DNA of 64,000 bases from Mesobacillus subterraneus (GTDB lineage: Bacteria > Bacillota > Bacilli > Bacillales > Cytobacillaceae), in the NCBI RefSeq assembly GCF_020524355.2, contig NZ_CP129019.1, forward strand, positions 2,418,001 to 2,482,000. The letters are read 5' to 3'. Shown piece by piece: positions 39,591-49,186 of the stretch. Under the pieces are notes generated by a model, which made no database searches, was not told where the DNA came from, and worked only from the letters and a program-made list of their open reading frames with translations. The translations under genes and the position numbers were made by a program. Positions within the stretch are counted from its first letter, which is position 1. The number at the start of each line of letters is the position of its first letter.

Positions 39591-40315
39591 TAGTTTTTCC
39601 CCCTAACGATTGTTCCGATTGTTTCACCCATTACTGCTCGTTTAATATTACCTTTTTCCATAATAGAGAATACAATTAACGGGATATCATTGTCCATACA
39701 CAGGGATGAAGCTGTTGAATCCATGACTGCTAGACCTTCCTTCAGCACATCCAGGTATGATAATTCTTCATACTTTGTAGCATTTTTGTCAACTCGCGGG
39801 TCTGCAGAATAAACGCCATCAACGTTATTCTTCGCCATAAGGATCACATCTGCTTCAATCTCCGCAGCACGCAATGCAGCTGTCGTATCCGTTGAGAAGT
39901 ACGGATTTCCTGTTCCTGCTGCAAAAATGACGACGCGCGTCTTCTCCAGATGCCTGATTGCTCTTCTTCTGATGTATGGCTCTGCCACCTGTCGCATTTC
40001 GATGGAAGTTTGAACCCTTGTCTCGATTCCCGCTTGTTCCAGGCTGTCCTGTAAAGATAAGGAATTCATGACGGTAGCAAGCATGCCCATATAGTCTGCC
40101 GTCGCTCTGTCCATTCCCATTTCTTCACCGATTTTACCTCTCCAGATATTTCCTCCGCCAACTACCACAGCGACCTCCACACCCAGTTCAGCAATCTCCT
40201 TCACCTGGTCTGCAACATTTTTAATTACCGACGGATTGATGCCAAATCCTTGTTCTCCGGCTAATGCTTCTCCACTTAACTTTAAAACAACTCTTTTGTA
40301 TTTAGGGCTCGTCAT
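39590..40315 (-). CDS. pyrH: UMP kinase
   Basis: Phosphorylates UMP to UDP; hexameric amino-acid-kinase fold, 241 aa. N-terminal [12 protein letters not shown], the GGGNIWRG loop, and the [17 protein letters not shown] segment are diagnostic. ATG at 40315 with GGAGGTA upstream. A strong hairpin without a T run lies in its leader. Confidence 0.98.
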   Translation of the reverse strand: MTSPKYKRVVLKLSGEALAGEQGFGINPSVIKNVADQVKEIAELGVEVAVVVGGGNIWRGKIGEEMGMDRATADYMGMLATVMNSLSLQDSLEQAGIETRVQTSIEMRQVAEPYIRRRAIRHLEKTRVVIFAAGTGNPYFSTDTTAALRAAEIEADVILMAKNNVDGVYSADPRVDKNATKYEELSYLDVLKEGLAVMDSTASSLCMDNDIPLIVFSIMEKGNIKRAVMGETIGTIVRGKN

Positions 40316-40336
40316 AGGGTACCTCCATATGTAAAT

Positions 40337-40380
40337 TTAGGCTTCGCGACTATAAAATCTACTCGCGTTAAAAAGCCTAA
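40337..40380 (-). promoter_or_regulatory. Two-helix hairpin in the pyrH leader
   Basis: TTAGGCTT (40337-40344) pairs with AAGCCTAA (40373-40380) and CGCGA (40345-40349) with TCGCG (40363-40367), with a short one-sided bulge. It ends about 20 nt before the pyrH start, close to the ribosome site, and has no T run. It may affect translation or mRNA stability. Confidence 0.5.
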
Positions 40381-40399
40381 TTAAAGCTATGTCCAAAAA

Positions 40400-40423
40400 C
40401 AGGGAACACTAGAGTGTTCCCTG
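40400..40423 (-). terminator. Terminator after tsf
   Basis: Ten-bp stem CAGGGAACAC / GTGTTCCCTG, then TTTTT on the minus strand. Lies 23 nt past the tsf stop. Confidence 0.9.
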
Positions 40424-40445
40424 CAATTACATAGGCTAGTAAAAA

Positions 40446-41330
40446 TTATTTCTTGTTTACTTGGTTCATTACTTCTTCAGCAAAGTTATCTTCACGCTTT
40501 TCGATGCCTTCGCCTACTTCGTAACGAGTAAACTCACGAAGTGTTCCGCCTTTTGACTCAACAAACTGGCGTACTTTTTGATCAGGGTTCTTTACGAATG
40601 CCTGGTCAAGAACACAAACGTCTTCAAAATATTTGCTTAGGCGGCCTTCAACCATCTTAGCAACGATATTTTCAGGCTTGCCTTCGTTAAGAGCTTGTTG
40701 TGTAAGGATTTGGCGCTCGTGTTCAACTTCTTCCTGAGAAACTTCATCACGAGAAACATATTTAGGGTTCAATGCAGCGATGTGCATAGAAACGTCTTTA
40801 GCAGCTGCTTCGTCTGTAGTTCCTTCAAGGACAGAAAGTACGCCAATGCGTCCGCCCATGTGAAGGTAAGCACCGAATGCATCGCTGTCTGTTTTTGTCT
40901 TGACTTCAAAACGGCGAAGAGATAACTTTTCACCAATTTTAGCCATAGCTGAATGAATGCGGCCTTCAACTGTTTCACCATTCTCCATAGTCTGAGCATT
41001 AGCTTCTTCAGCAGATGCAGGCTTGTTCTTAAGAAGGTGTTCAGCGATTTCTTTAACCAGTACCTGGAACCCTTCGTTCTTTGCTACGAAATCTGTTTCA
41101 GAGTTCACTTCAAGGATTACAGCTTCATTGCCTTCTGTAAGGATATAAGTTGTACCTTCAGCAGCGATGCGGTCAGCTTTCTTAGCAGCTTTAGCGATTC
41201 CTTTTTCACGAAGGAAATCGATTGCTTGGTCCATATCACCATTTGTTTCCTGAAGTGCTTTTTTGCAGTCCATCATTCCAGCGCCAGTTTTTTCGCGCAA
41301 TTCTTTAACCATTTGTGCAGTAATTGCCAT
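40446..41330 (-). CDS. tsf: Elongation factor Ts
   Basis: Nucleotide exchange factor for EF-Tu; 294 aa. An N-terminal UBA-like domain with [16 protein letters not shown] is followed by the [10 protein letters not shown] core motif. ATG at 41330 with AGGAGG upstream. Follows rpsB after a hairpin that may give partial termination. Confidence 0.98.
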   Translation of the reverse strand: MAITAQMVKELREKTGAGMMDCKKALQETNGDMDQAIDFLREKGIAKAAKKADRIAAEGTTYILTEGNEAVILEVNSETDFVAKNEGFQVLVKEIAEHLLKNKPASAEEANAQTMENGETVEGRIHSAMAKIGEKLSLRRFEVKTKTDSDAFGAYLHMGGRIGVLSVLEGTTDEAAAKDVSMHIAALNPKYVSRDEVSQEEVEHERQILTQQALNEGKPENIVAKMVEGRLSKYFEDVCVLDQAFVKNPDQKVRQFVESKGGTLREFTRYEVGEGIEKREDNFAEEVMNQVNKK

Positions 41331-41434
41331 AATGAAATTCCTCCTAATATCTTGGTTATATGTAACTATACTTTATTTTAACTTGATTTCGCCAATATAA
41401 ACCCCAATGGAATTTAACTGGAATATAAGTCTTA

Positions 41435-41471
41435 AAAAAAGGTGATAAAGGGTGCTTCCCTATATCACCTT
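41435..41471 (-). terminator. Terminator or attenuator between rpsB and tsf
   Basis: Stem AAGGTGATA-AGGG / CCCT-TATCACCTT with an AAGCA-type loop and TTTTTTT on the minus strand. Because rpsB and tsf are usually co-transcribed, it may act as a partial terminator. Confidence 0.85.
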
Positions 41472-41480
41472 ATTTTAAAA

Positions 41481-42284
<804 letters not shown>

Positions 42285-42305
42285 TGTGTATTAACACCAT
42301 GAGAT

Positions 42306-42334
42306 AATATAGCATAAAAAAAACTGACATTCAA
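42306..42334 (-). promoter_or_regulatory. Sigma-A promoter of rpsB
   Basis: Minus-strand -35 TTGAAT (42329-42334) and -10 TATATT (42306-42311) at the ideal 17-bp spacing, starting right at the swrB stop. The leader is about 105 nt. Confidence 0.75.
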
Positions 42335-42335
42335 G

Positions 42336-42944
42336 TTATTCTTGCGTTTTTTGCCGAAATTTAAGCAAAAGTTCTATTTCTGTTTTCCCTTTGTCCATTT
42401 CCCTTGCAATTTCTTCAATTGTTAATCCCTGTTTTTTCATGTTCAGAACCTGATCAATAAAACTTACCTGTTTTATTTCGACGTTATTCTCCTGTGAATC
42501 CACTGGAATTGAATCATTAACAGCTATATCTGGTTCATGGTTTTGCTGGTACGCCTTCCTGGCAGCATGGTAGGCAATGCCTTTGCCAAATCTAACCGGC
42601 TGTTTTTCTTGTGTTATTTGATCGGAGTCTATTTCCGGCTGATTTTCATGTGTTATTTGATTGGAGTCTATTTCCGGCTCCTTTTCTGCCGCCTCGAGCG
42701 CAACGGTATATTTATCATCAGGTTGATTTTTAACTTTTGTTTTTGTCATCAATTCGAGGAATTTATCATTTTCCTCTTTTAATTCAAAGAGGTAAGCTGA
42801 AAATACTTCTTCAATTTCTTTAATGATTTTCTCCTGCTTTTTCTCTGCCTCTACAAGCCGATTTTGACGAAGGTATAATAGAATAATTGCGAAGATTGCT
42901 GTACCGTTTAAAATGAGGCTTAAAAGTAGTAGAAAAGTGGTCAT
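42336..42944 (-). CDS. swrB: SwrB-like protein (YlxL)
   Basis: A 202-aa protein with one N-terminal membrane segment (about 4-24), a charged coiled-coil-prone stretch (about 30-75), a variable middle, and a C-terminal helix-turn-helix-like segment LNMKKQGLTIEEIAREMDKGKTEIELLL. In B. subtilis SwrB promotes flagellar export-apparatus activation and swarming. The middle has a tandem 13-residue duplication, EPEIDSNQITHEN then QPEIDSDQITQEK. Recognised by place (between sigD and rpsB) and architecture. ATG at 42944 has AGAGGGA upstream. Confidence 0.8.
   Translation of the reverse strand: MTTFLLLLSLILNGTAIFAIILLYLRQNRLVEAEKKQEKIIKEIEEVFSAYLFELKEENDKFLELMTKTKVKNQPDDKYTVALEAAEKEPEIDSNQITHENQPEIDSDQITQEKQPVRFGKGIAYHAARKAYQQNHEPDIAVNDSIPVDSQENNVEIKQVSFIDQVLNMKKQGLTIEEIAREMDKGKTEIELLLKFRQKTQE
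42602..42680 (-). repeat. 39-bp in-frame tandem duplication inside swrB
   Basis: TGTTATTTGAT-GGAGTCTA and its flanks recur 39 bp apart (first at about 42612, second at about 42651), with few mismatches. Because 39 is a multiple of three, it adds 13 residues without breaking the frame. Confidence 0.85.
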
Positions 42945-42953
42945 AACATCCCT

Positions 42954-43268
42954 CTATCCGCTGTAATCAATCACCTTCCCTTTATAAGGGTGGTGATGCT
43001 GTGCAGTTTGGTCATTCTTGTTCCTTTTATCTCCCCTGCCATTTTGCTGCTGGTGACCTGAATCGGCGCCCTCTTGATTCAGGCGAGCTTCTTGCTTTTG
43101 GTTATTTTTAACCACCGACTTGCGCTTTAAATCATCTTCCCTTGTCACACTTTGTGCCGCATGCTCCTGAAGATGCTGTCCCCGCTGCTGAAGTTGTTCC
43201 TGAATCTTGCCGGCATCATGTGTCCTCGGAAGCGCAATCTGCATTTCGATTGCTTTGAGGCTCATCAT
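42954..43268 (-). CDS. Small Gln/Lys-rich protein of the sigD-swrB interval
   Basis: A 104-residue soluble protein. The N-terminus MSLKAIEMQIALPRTHDAGKIQ looks folded and conserved. The remainder is Gln, Asn, Lys and His rich, predicted disordered, and ends KGKVIDYSG. No membrane segment or enzyme motif. I recall a similar short gene at this place in other Bacillaceae but know no function. ATG at 43268 (or the next codon) follows AGGAAGTGAC, which contains the stop of the upstream gene, so the two are coupled. Likely expressed with the flagellar operon. Confidence 0.7.
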   Translation of the reverse strand: MMSLKAIEMQIALPRTHDAGKIQEQLQQRGQHLQEHAAQSVTREDDLKRKSVVKNNQKQEARLNQEGADSGHQQQNGRGDKRNKNDQTAQHHHPYKGKVIDYSG

Positions 43269-43269
43269 G

Positions 43270-44652
43270 TCACTTCCTAACTAGTAGACTTTCTGTGTCG
43301 ATAATTGGAGAGATTGAAATCTCACTATTTTCGAGATGGAAACTAACTGTTTTGTAGTGCTGGTTTGTCAAAAGTGCATACTTTCCGAAAAAAACCTTTG
43401 TATTCGGGTAAACTTTATCAAAAACAAACAAGGATGAGAGTAATCTATCCTGTTTTTCAAGTTGTAAAAACTCGAGTTCAGACAGCAATTCAGCTAAACC
43501 AGCTTCAACATTCTGCCTTGTATTTCGCTGTTTTACAATCATCTGTTTTTGTTCTGCTGTAAGTGCACCTGACCGGTTGCCAATTTCAGCGAGCTTCACT
43601 TCTATTTCAGTGAGCTTTCTAATATTGGCTTTTGCTGTTTCAATAGATTGAAGAGTTTCAAGTTCTGTTTTTTCCAGCAATGGATCCCAACCAATGGCTA
43701 ATTCAGTTTTGGTAAAAAGCTCATTGCCTAATTCCTTGACGAAGATATTTCGTCCCGCAGAGGTTGTCCCCCCGATGATTGTTCCAGTACGGGATTCTAC
43801 ATTGCCGGCAGCTGTAAGTTTACTGTGTAGTATGGAGGACCTCACGATAATATCTTGTCCTGTTTTTACATTTGCCTGGTTCAGATAATTCGCCAGTAAA
43901 CTTCCCCCCGTTGTAACCTTTCCCTTGTTCGCTCCGGCTACTCCACCCTTGATGATGATATTGCCTTCTGCATGGAGGTTTGCTGCCTCAACTAGTCCAT
44001 CAATTACTATGTCTCCCCCGGCTTTCAATTCATATCCGCTGGGCACATTCCCTTTAATGACTATATTTCCAACAAAGTCAATATTGCCTGTCCTTAGATC
44101 AAGATCACCTTTCACTTCGAACACAGGATTGACCGAGATTGATTTTTGAGTAATGCTGATCTGTCCATCACAAGCTGCAAAGAACTGTTGGGATTCAAGA
44201 ACCACATTATTTCCCGGCTTGATTCTGAGGTGACGACCAGGCTTGGCGGGAATGGTCTTCCCAGTAACATCTGTCCCATTCTGTCCATTCCTTGGCGGGA
44301 CTACAGTTGCCAATAACTGACCCTTTTTAACCGAGGGAATATGGATAACAGAACGAAAATTAAAGACTTTTTGGTCATTAAGAGTATTTTGTTGGAGTTC
44401 GTTGCGCAAATATGAATCTGCACCATCCACTTTAGGTTCTCCTGCAGCAATAGTGATTGGATACTCGATAGAATTAGGATCCTCTGCGATTTTTGTTACC
44501 ACATCCCTCTTAACACCGAAAACGACCTTTTCTTCTTTTAAAATATTCATTATTTCGTCTACGGAAACAACGTTTTCCTTACTTCCTATAAAAATAGACA
44601 ATTCAGCCTTAAGCCTGTCATGGGATAACTTCACCTTATATTCTATCGCCAA
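43270..44652 (-). CDS. DUF342/FapA-family protein
   Basis: A 460-aa protein. An N-terminal domain (about 1-150) is followed by a beta-helix-like core rich in short glycine turns (GNIVIKGNVPSGYELKAGGD, EGNIIIKGGVAGANKG) and a coiled-coil region (about 330-410). This matches DUF342, also called FapA (flagellar assembly protein A). TTG at 44652 with GTAGGAG upstream. Sits directly downstream of sigD. B. subtilis lacks it at this locus, as far as I recall. Role unclear; polymer-like beta-helix suggests a scaffold or localisation factor. Confidence 0.82.
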   Translation of the reverse strand: MAIEYKVKLSHDRLKAELSIFIGSKENVVSVDEIMNILKEEKVVFGVKRDVVTKIAEDPNSIEYPITIAAGEPKVDGADSYLRNELQQNTLNDQKVFNFRSVIHIPSVKKGQLLATVVPPRNGQNGTDVTGKTIPAKPGRHLRIKPGNNVVLESQQFFAACDGQISITQKSISVNPVFEVKGDLDLRTGNIDFVGNIVIKGNVPSGYELKAGGDIVIDGLVEAANLHAEGNIIIKGGVAGANKGKVTTGGSLLANYLNQANVKTGQDIIVRSSILHSKLTAAGNVESRTGTIIGGTTSAGRNIFVKELGNELFTKTELAIGWDPLLEKTELETLQSIETAKANIRKLTEIEVKLAEIGNRSGALTAEQKQMIVKQRNTRQNVEAGLAELLSELEFLQLEKQDRLLSSLFVFDKVYPNTKVFFGKYALLTNQHYKTVSFHLENSEISISPIIDTESLLVRK

Positions 44653-44671
44653 GTTGAACTCCTACCTTCTG

Positions 44672-45433
44672 TCAGGCTGTCTCCAGCCATTTTCTCAGTT
44701 TAAAGATCGCTTTTGAATGAATCTGCGAGATCCTTGAGGTTGAAAGATTCATGACTTGTCCAATCTCTGTCAGCGTTAATTCTTCTTTATAAAACAAACT
44801 CAAAACAAGTTGTTCTTTTTCATTTAATTTAGAAACCTTTGCTGCTATCTCTTCTAGCATTTCGGATTTTAAAAGTTTATCTTCAGGAATTTCAGCTTTT
44901 ACGTCCTTGATCACGAATGATTGGTTATCGCGATCATCATTTTCACTTGGATGTTCATCAATCGATAGTACATTCGCGAAAAAATGTTCATTTATTGTTG
45001 AGTAAATTTCCGTTTCATCCATGTTCAGTTCGCTGGCAATTTCTTCGATGGTCGCATTTCTCATAAAACGCTGTTCAAGCCTCTCGATGGCTGCATCAAT
45101 TTTTTTTGCTTTTTCCCGGGTACTTCTTGGCAGCCAGTCTTCCTTTCTTAATCCATCTAAAATTGCCCCGCGAATTCGAAATGAAGAATATGTATCAAAC
45201 TTCAGATCCCTGTTTGGGTCGAATTTTTCTAGAGCATCATATAAACCAATCATTCCCAGACTTCTCAAATCATCTCTAGACACACTTTTCGGAAGACTCA
45301 CTGAAATTCTTTGCACATGGTAGGAAACAAGTGGCATATATTTTTTTATCAGCAAATTACCTGCATCCGGATCACGGAACTGTACCCATTTATCCCATGT
45401 TACCTGTTCTTCCGAAGTGGATCCTCGTACCAT
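44672..45433 (-). CDS. sigD: RNA polymerase sigma factor SigD (FliA family)
   Basis: Sigma-28 factor for flagellin, motor, chemotaxis and autolysin genes. 253 aa from ATG 45433, which has GAGGAGGAT upstream. Region 2 (DLRSLGMIGLYDALEKFDPN) and region 4 (LTLTEIGQVMNLSTSRISQIHSKAI) are intact. Located near the end of the fla/che operon, as in B. subtilis, where distance from the promoter tunes the motile fraction. Confidence 0.97.
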   Translation of the reverse strand: MVRGSTSEEQVTWDKWVQFRDPDAGNLLIKKYMPLVSYHVQRISVSLPKSVSRDDLRSLGMIGLYDALEKFDPNRDLKFDTYSSFRIRGAILDGLRKEDWLPRSTREKAKKIDAAIERLEQRFMRNATIEEIASELNMDETEIYSTINEHFFANVLSIDEHPSENDDRDNQSFVIKDVKAEIPEDKLLKSEMLEEIAAKVSKLNEKEQLVLSLFYKEELTLTEIGQVMNLSTSRISQIHSKAIFKLRKWLETA

Positions 45434-45494
45434 TGTAATCCTCCTCACGCGCATTACGCAGTATTCTTTGAAGTAATTAAATCATTGACTTCCA

Positions 45495-45992
45495 TTAAAT
45501 TTCACTATTCCCTTTATTAACCGTCTTGATTTGCATCAACCCGGTTTTCGGGTTGAACTCAATTGTTCTACCGCTGTTCCCACCAACATCCTGGGCTATT
45601 ACCGGAATCCTGAGTTCCTTCAATTCTTGTAAAACTGCTTCCACATTCCTTGTCCCAATTCTCATCATATCGTTGCTTCCAGCAAACTGGAACATTTGAG
45701 CGCCGCCAGCTATCTTCGCTTTAATTCCTGCAGGTCTTGCTCCTGTTTTCACCAAGGCATTTAAAAGTTCCTTAATGGCAGTATTAGCGAATTTGGCCTT
45801 ATTCAGCGGCTCTGCACGGGATAATGATGAATCTGGAAGCATTATATGAGCCATACCAGCGATTTCCCTTACCTGATCATACAATACCACACCTACACAG
45901 GAACCAAGACCCGTAGTACGTATTAAATCAGGAACCATAACGATATTCATATCAGCAATGCCAACTTTGATGATTTCTGCTGTTTTATGCAT
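45495..45992 (-). CDS. cheD: Chemoreceptor glutamine deamidase CheD
   Basis: Deamidates receptor glutamines and partners CheC. 165 aa. The catalytic cysteine is in GLGSCVGVVLYD and the histidine in AHIMLPDSS. ATG at 45992 has AGGAG 9 nt upstream; the TTG one codon earlier is less likely. Overlaps the cheC stop by 8 nt. Confidence 0.96.
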   Translation of the reverse strand: MHKTAEIIKVGIADMNIVMVPDLIRTTGLGSCVGVVLYDQVREIAGMAHIMLPDSSLSRAEPLNKAKFANTAIKELLNALVKTGARPAGIKAKIAGGAQMFQFAGSNDMMRIGTRNVEAVLQELKELRIPVIAQDVGGNSGRTIEFNPKTGLMQIKTVNKGNSEI

Positions 45993-46626
45993 CAATCCTT
46001 ACTCCTAATGCAGAAAAAATGATATGGAACGAATCCGGGTCTGGCAATAGAAAGAAATGTCCATTCACACTGTCAGGCAACTGAGCTTCTTCTTCATCCA
46101 AAGCCGTATCGATCACGATTGCATAATCGCTCACCTGAGACAATTCCAACAGGCCGAAACTGATGACTGCTCCTACCATATCTATGCTTAAAGCCGGAAC
46201 CGAAGGGTACAGGCTCAGTTTCGTAAAATCAGAAAGAGATGATAAATATGACCCAGATAAAATATTGCCTAATTCCTGAAGAGCGGACAATGCCAGTTCA
46301 TTATCCTGCTCCTCGGCAAACGAGAATGACTGGTTTTTTGTAAGTTGTCCTATATACTTCTCCGCCTGCGGAAGAGGAAGGATGAAAAACATGCTCCCTG
46401 GAGCATCACCCTCTATCCGAAGAAAAACGCTTGCTACCACATTGTCCGGTCCCCCGGCAAGATCCATCACTTCGTCAAATGAAACAACCCTGACACTGGG
46501 CACCTTCATATCAATTTTTTTATTCAACAGAGTTGATAAAGCCGTTGCAGCATGTCCTGCCCCAATATTTCCTACCTCTTTTAATATATCAAGATGAATG
46601 TCCGAAATGCTTTTTAGAAAAGTCAT
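45985..46626 (-). CDS. cheC: CheY-P phosphatase CheC
   Basis: Phosphatase of 213 aa with two CheC-type active motifs: ILKEVGNIGAGHAATAL near the N-terminus and ALQELGNILSGSYLSSL in the middle, each carrying the paired Glu/Asn. CheD binding stimulates it in B. subtilis. Together with CheD and FliY it gives the Gram-positive adaptation system. ATG at 46626. Confidence 0.96.
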   Translation of the reverse strand: MTFLKSISDIHLDILKEVGNIGAGHAATALSTLLNKKIDMKVPSVRVVSFDEVMDLAGGPDNVVASVFLRIEGDAPGSMFFILPLPQAEKYIGQLTKNQSFSFAEEQDNELALSALQELGNILSGSYLSSLSDFTKLSLYPSVPALSIDMVGAVISFGLLELSQVSDYAIVIDTALDEEEAQLPDSVNGHFFLLPDPDSFHIIFSALGVRIDA

Positions 46627-46641
46627 AGTTATATTCCCTTC

Positions 46642-47097
46642 TTACAAAGCTTTAACTTCATCGGACTCAAGGATTTTGTTTAAATCGATTAAAATCAATA
46701 ACCTCTTATCCAGATTAGCTACTCCTTCAATAAATCCCTCAGCTGCTATTCCCACGACTTCAGGCGGTGGTTCAATCATGTTTGTCGGAATATCAATCAC
46801 GTCATTTGCGCCGTCAACAACCAAGCCAACTTCTTTATCTTCTACTGAAACAATGATTACTCGAGTACTTTCGTTGTATGATTGTTCTTCTATACCAAAC
46901 CTGATGCGCAAATCCAAAAGCGGAGTCACTACTCCTCGAAGATTCATTACCCCTTTTACAAAAGGATTTGTATGAGGAACCCTTGTGATATGCATGATTT
47001 TTTCAATAGATTTCACCTGGCTTACTGGAACACCATACTCTTTGTCATTCAGCTGGAACACGATTACTTTCAAGTCTGAAACCAGATTTTCAGCCAT
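46642..47097 (-). CDS. cheW: Chemotaxis coupling protein CheW
   Basis: SH3-like adaptor linking receptors to CheA, 151 aa. Contains VIVFQLNDKEYGVPVSQV, GVMNLRGVVTPLLDLR and VVDGANDVIDI. ATG at 47097 is preferred because AGGAG lies exactly 8 nt upstream; an ATG two codons earlier is too close to it. Confidence 0.97.
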   Translation of the reverse strand: MAENLVSDLKVIVFQLNDKEYGVPVSQVKSIEKIMHITRVPHTNPFVKGVMNLRGVVTPLLDLRIRFGIEEQSYNESTRVIIVSVEDKEVGLVVDGANDVIDIPTNMIEPPPEVVGIAAEGFIEGVANLDKRLLILIDLNKILESDEVKAL

Positions 47098-47142
47098 TTT
47101 CATCACTCCTAAATTATCATCGTCATTGCATTAAACAGGAAT

Positions 47143-49167
47143 CTATTTAATTAAGGCATTGCAATCCACGATCAAAGCTACTTGTCCATCTCCAAGGATC
47201 GTAGCTCCTGAAATCGCAAATACATTCGTTAAATAATTCCCTAGTGATTTAAGGACTACTTCTTGCTGGCCTATGAATGAATCTACTACCAAACCTGCCA
47301 TTTTATCTCCTTTTCTAACGATAATGACTGAATGGAATTGATCATCAACTTGCTCAGACGGTACCTCGAAGATATCTTTTAAGAATAGCAGCGGCACAAC
47401 CTTGCCTCTAAAATCAATCACCTTTTGATTATGCGCATTCATGATATCAGTCTCTTTGATTATGGCTGTCTCAATAATCGATGATAAAGGGATGGCGAAT
47501 TTTTCCTTCTGGATTTCAACTAACATCACAGAAATGATCGATAATGTCAACGGAAGCTGAATCGAGAAAATAGTTCCCTCATTTTCCTTTGAATCGATAG
47601 AGATTGTTCCTCCCAATGACTCGATTGTATTCTTTACAACATCCAATCCTACCCCGCGGCCAGAAATGTCGGATATTGTCTCAGCAGTGGAAAAGCCTGA
47701 AGAAAGAATTAATTCATACACCTGTTTATCAGTAAACCCAGCAGCAGATTGCTCGGTTATGATTCCCTTGCTGATTGCCTTCTTCAAAACTTTATCCCTG
47801 TTGATTCCAGCACCATCATCTTCAATTTCAATGAAGACATGATTTCCGCTGTGGAACGCACGAAGCACGACCGTACCTTCTTCGTTCTTGCCCTTTGCCC
47901 TGCGCACTTCAGGTGATTCAATCCCATGGTCAACAGAGTTTCTCAATAAATGTACAAGAGGGTCACCAATCTCATCAATTACAGTGCGATCCAATTCTGT
48001 TTCTGCACCTACGATGTCAAGGTTGATCTTCTTATTTAAATCTCTCGCTAACTGACGAATCATTCTCGGGAAGCGGTTGAATACCGTTTCAACCTGGACC
48101 ATCCGCATATTTAGAATGATATTTTGTAGGTCACCTGAAATCCTGGACATTCTTTCGACCGTTTCAGTAAGCTCACCATTTTCAAGATCTTTGGAAATTT
48201 GCTCTAGTCTGCCACGGTCGATTACAAGCTCTTCAAATAAATTCATTAAAATATCCAGACGTTCAATGTTTACCCTAATCGTTTTGCTGCCATTACTTTG
48301 CTGTTTGACACTGCCTTTTTTATCAATCACCGGTGAAGAAACTAGATCAAGACCAGGAGAATTGGATTCATGTACTTTTGTATTGTCCAAATCTTCATTG
48401 GAATCTTTATCAAACTCTAAAGATCTTAAGTCCGTTTTGACAACTTCAGACACCTTCATGATCTTGCTTTTTATATCCTCTGGATCATCTTTTGAGACAA
48501 ATGTAACAGTAAATTCATGGTCAAATTGCTCTTCTTCCAGCTGCTCTACTGATGGATTTGCTTTGATTACTTCTCCGATCTTCTCCAGTACCTCAAACAC
48601 CATAAAAACTCGGGCAGCCTTTAATAAACAATCTTCTCGCAGAGCGATGGCAATTTCATAAACACCGAATCCTTGTTCTTTGGACTGCTTTAATACCGTC
48701 CATTCAAATTCATCATAGTAGGATTGTTGATTTGCCTCTAAAACTGCTGTAGCAGCAACCTCGTTCTTAGCAGATCCTGAGAGCGGTTCCCCTTTTTCAA
48801 TCAGTTTCAACTTTTCAACTGTTTCAGTAACATCCTTTTTGCCATCGCCCCCGGACGCGATCGACTGAACCATATCTTCTAGGTGGTCGACAGCCATGAA
48901 AATAATATCGACAATTCCAGGTGTTGTTGTCAATCTGTTATTCCGTATTGCGTCCAATACATTTTCCATTTGATGTGTAAGGCTTGCCAGGTCCTCATAA
49001 CCCATTGTCGCGGACATCCCTTTAAGAGTATGGGCTGACCTAAAAATTTCATTAATGATCGATAAATTCTGTGGGCTCTTTTCTAATTCCAACAACTGTT
49101 CATTGCAGTCCTGTAAATGTTCTTTACTTTCTTCAATAAACACTTCAAGATATTGATTCAATTCCAT
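47143..49167 (-). CDS. cheA: Chemotaxis sensor histidine kinase CheA
   Basis: Kinase that phosphorylates CheY and CheB; 674 aa. P1 carries the phosphorylated histidine H46 in RSAHTLKGM. The P2 region follows, then P3 dimerisation, P4 ATPase with HLLRNSVDHGIESPEVR and DISGRGVGLDVV, and the CheW-like P5 at the C-terminus. ATG at 49167 with GGAGG upstream. Confidence 0.98.
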   Translation of the reverse strand: MELNQYLEVFIEESKEHLQDCNEQLLELEKSPQNLSIINEIFRSAHTLKGMSATMGYEDLASLTHQMENVLDAIRNNRLTTTPGIVDIIFMAVDHLEDMVQSIASGGDGKKDVTETVEKLKLIEKGEPLSGSAKNEVAATAVLEANQQSYYDEFEWTVLKQSKEQGFGVYEIAIALREDCLLKAARVFMVFEVLEKIGEVIKANPSVEQLEEEQFDHEFTVTFVSKDDPEDIKSKIMKVSEVVKTDLRSLEFDKDSNEDLDNTKVHESNSPGLDLVSSPVIDKKGSVKQQSNGSKTIRVNIERLDILMNLFEELVIDRGRLEQISKDLENGELTETVERMSRISGDLQNIILNMRMVQVETVFNRFPRMIRQLARDLNKKINLDIVGAETELDRTVIDEIGDPLVHLLRNSVDHGIESPEVRRAKGKNEEGTVVLRAFHSGNHVFIEIEDDGAGINRDKVLKKAISKGIITEQSAAGFTDKQVYELILSSGFSTAETISDISGRGVGLDVVKNTIESLGGTISIDSKENEGTIFSIQLPLTLSIISVMLVEIQKEKFAIPLSSIIETAIIKETDIMNAHNQKVIDFRGKVVPLLFLKDIFEVPSEQVDDQFHSVIIVRKGDKMAGLVVDSFIGQQEVVLKSLGNYLTNVFAISGATILGDGQVALIVDCNALIK

Positions 49168-49186
49168 GTGCTCATTACCTCCGGTC

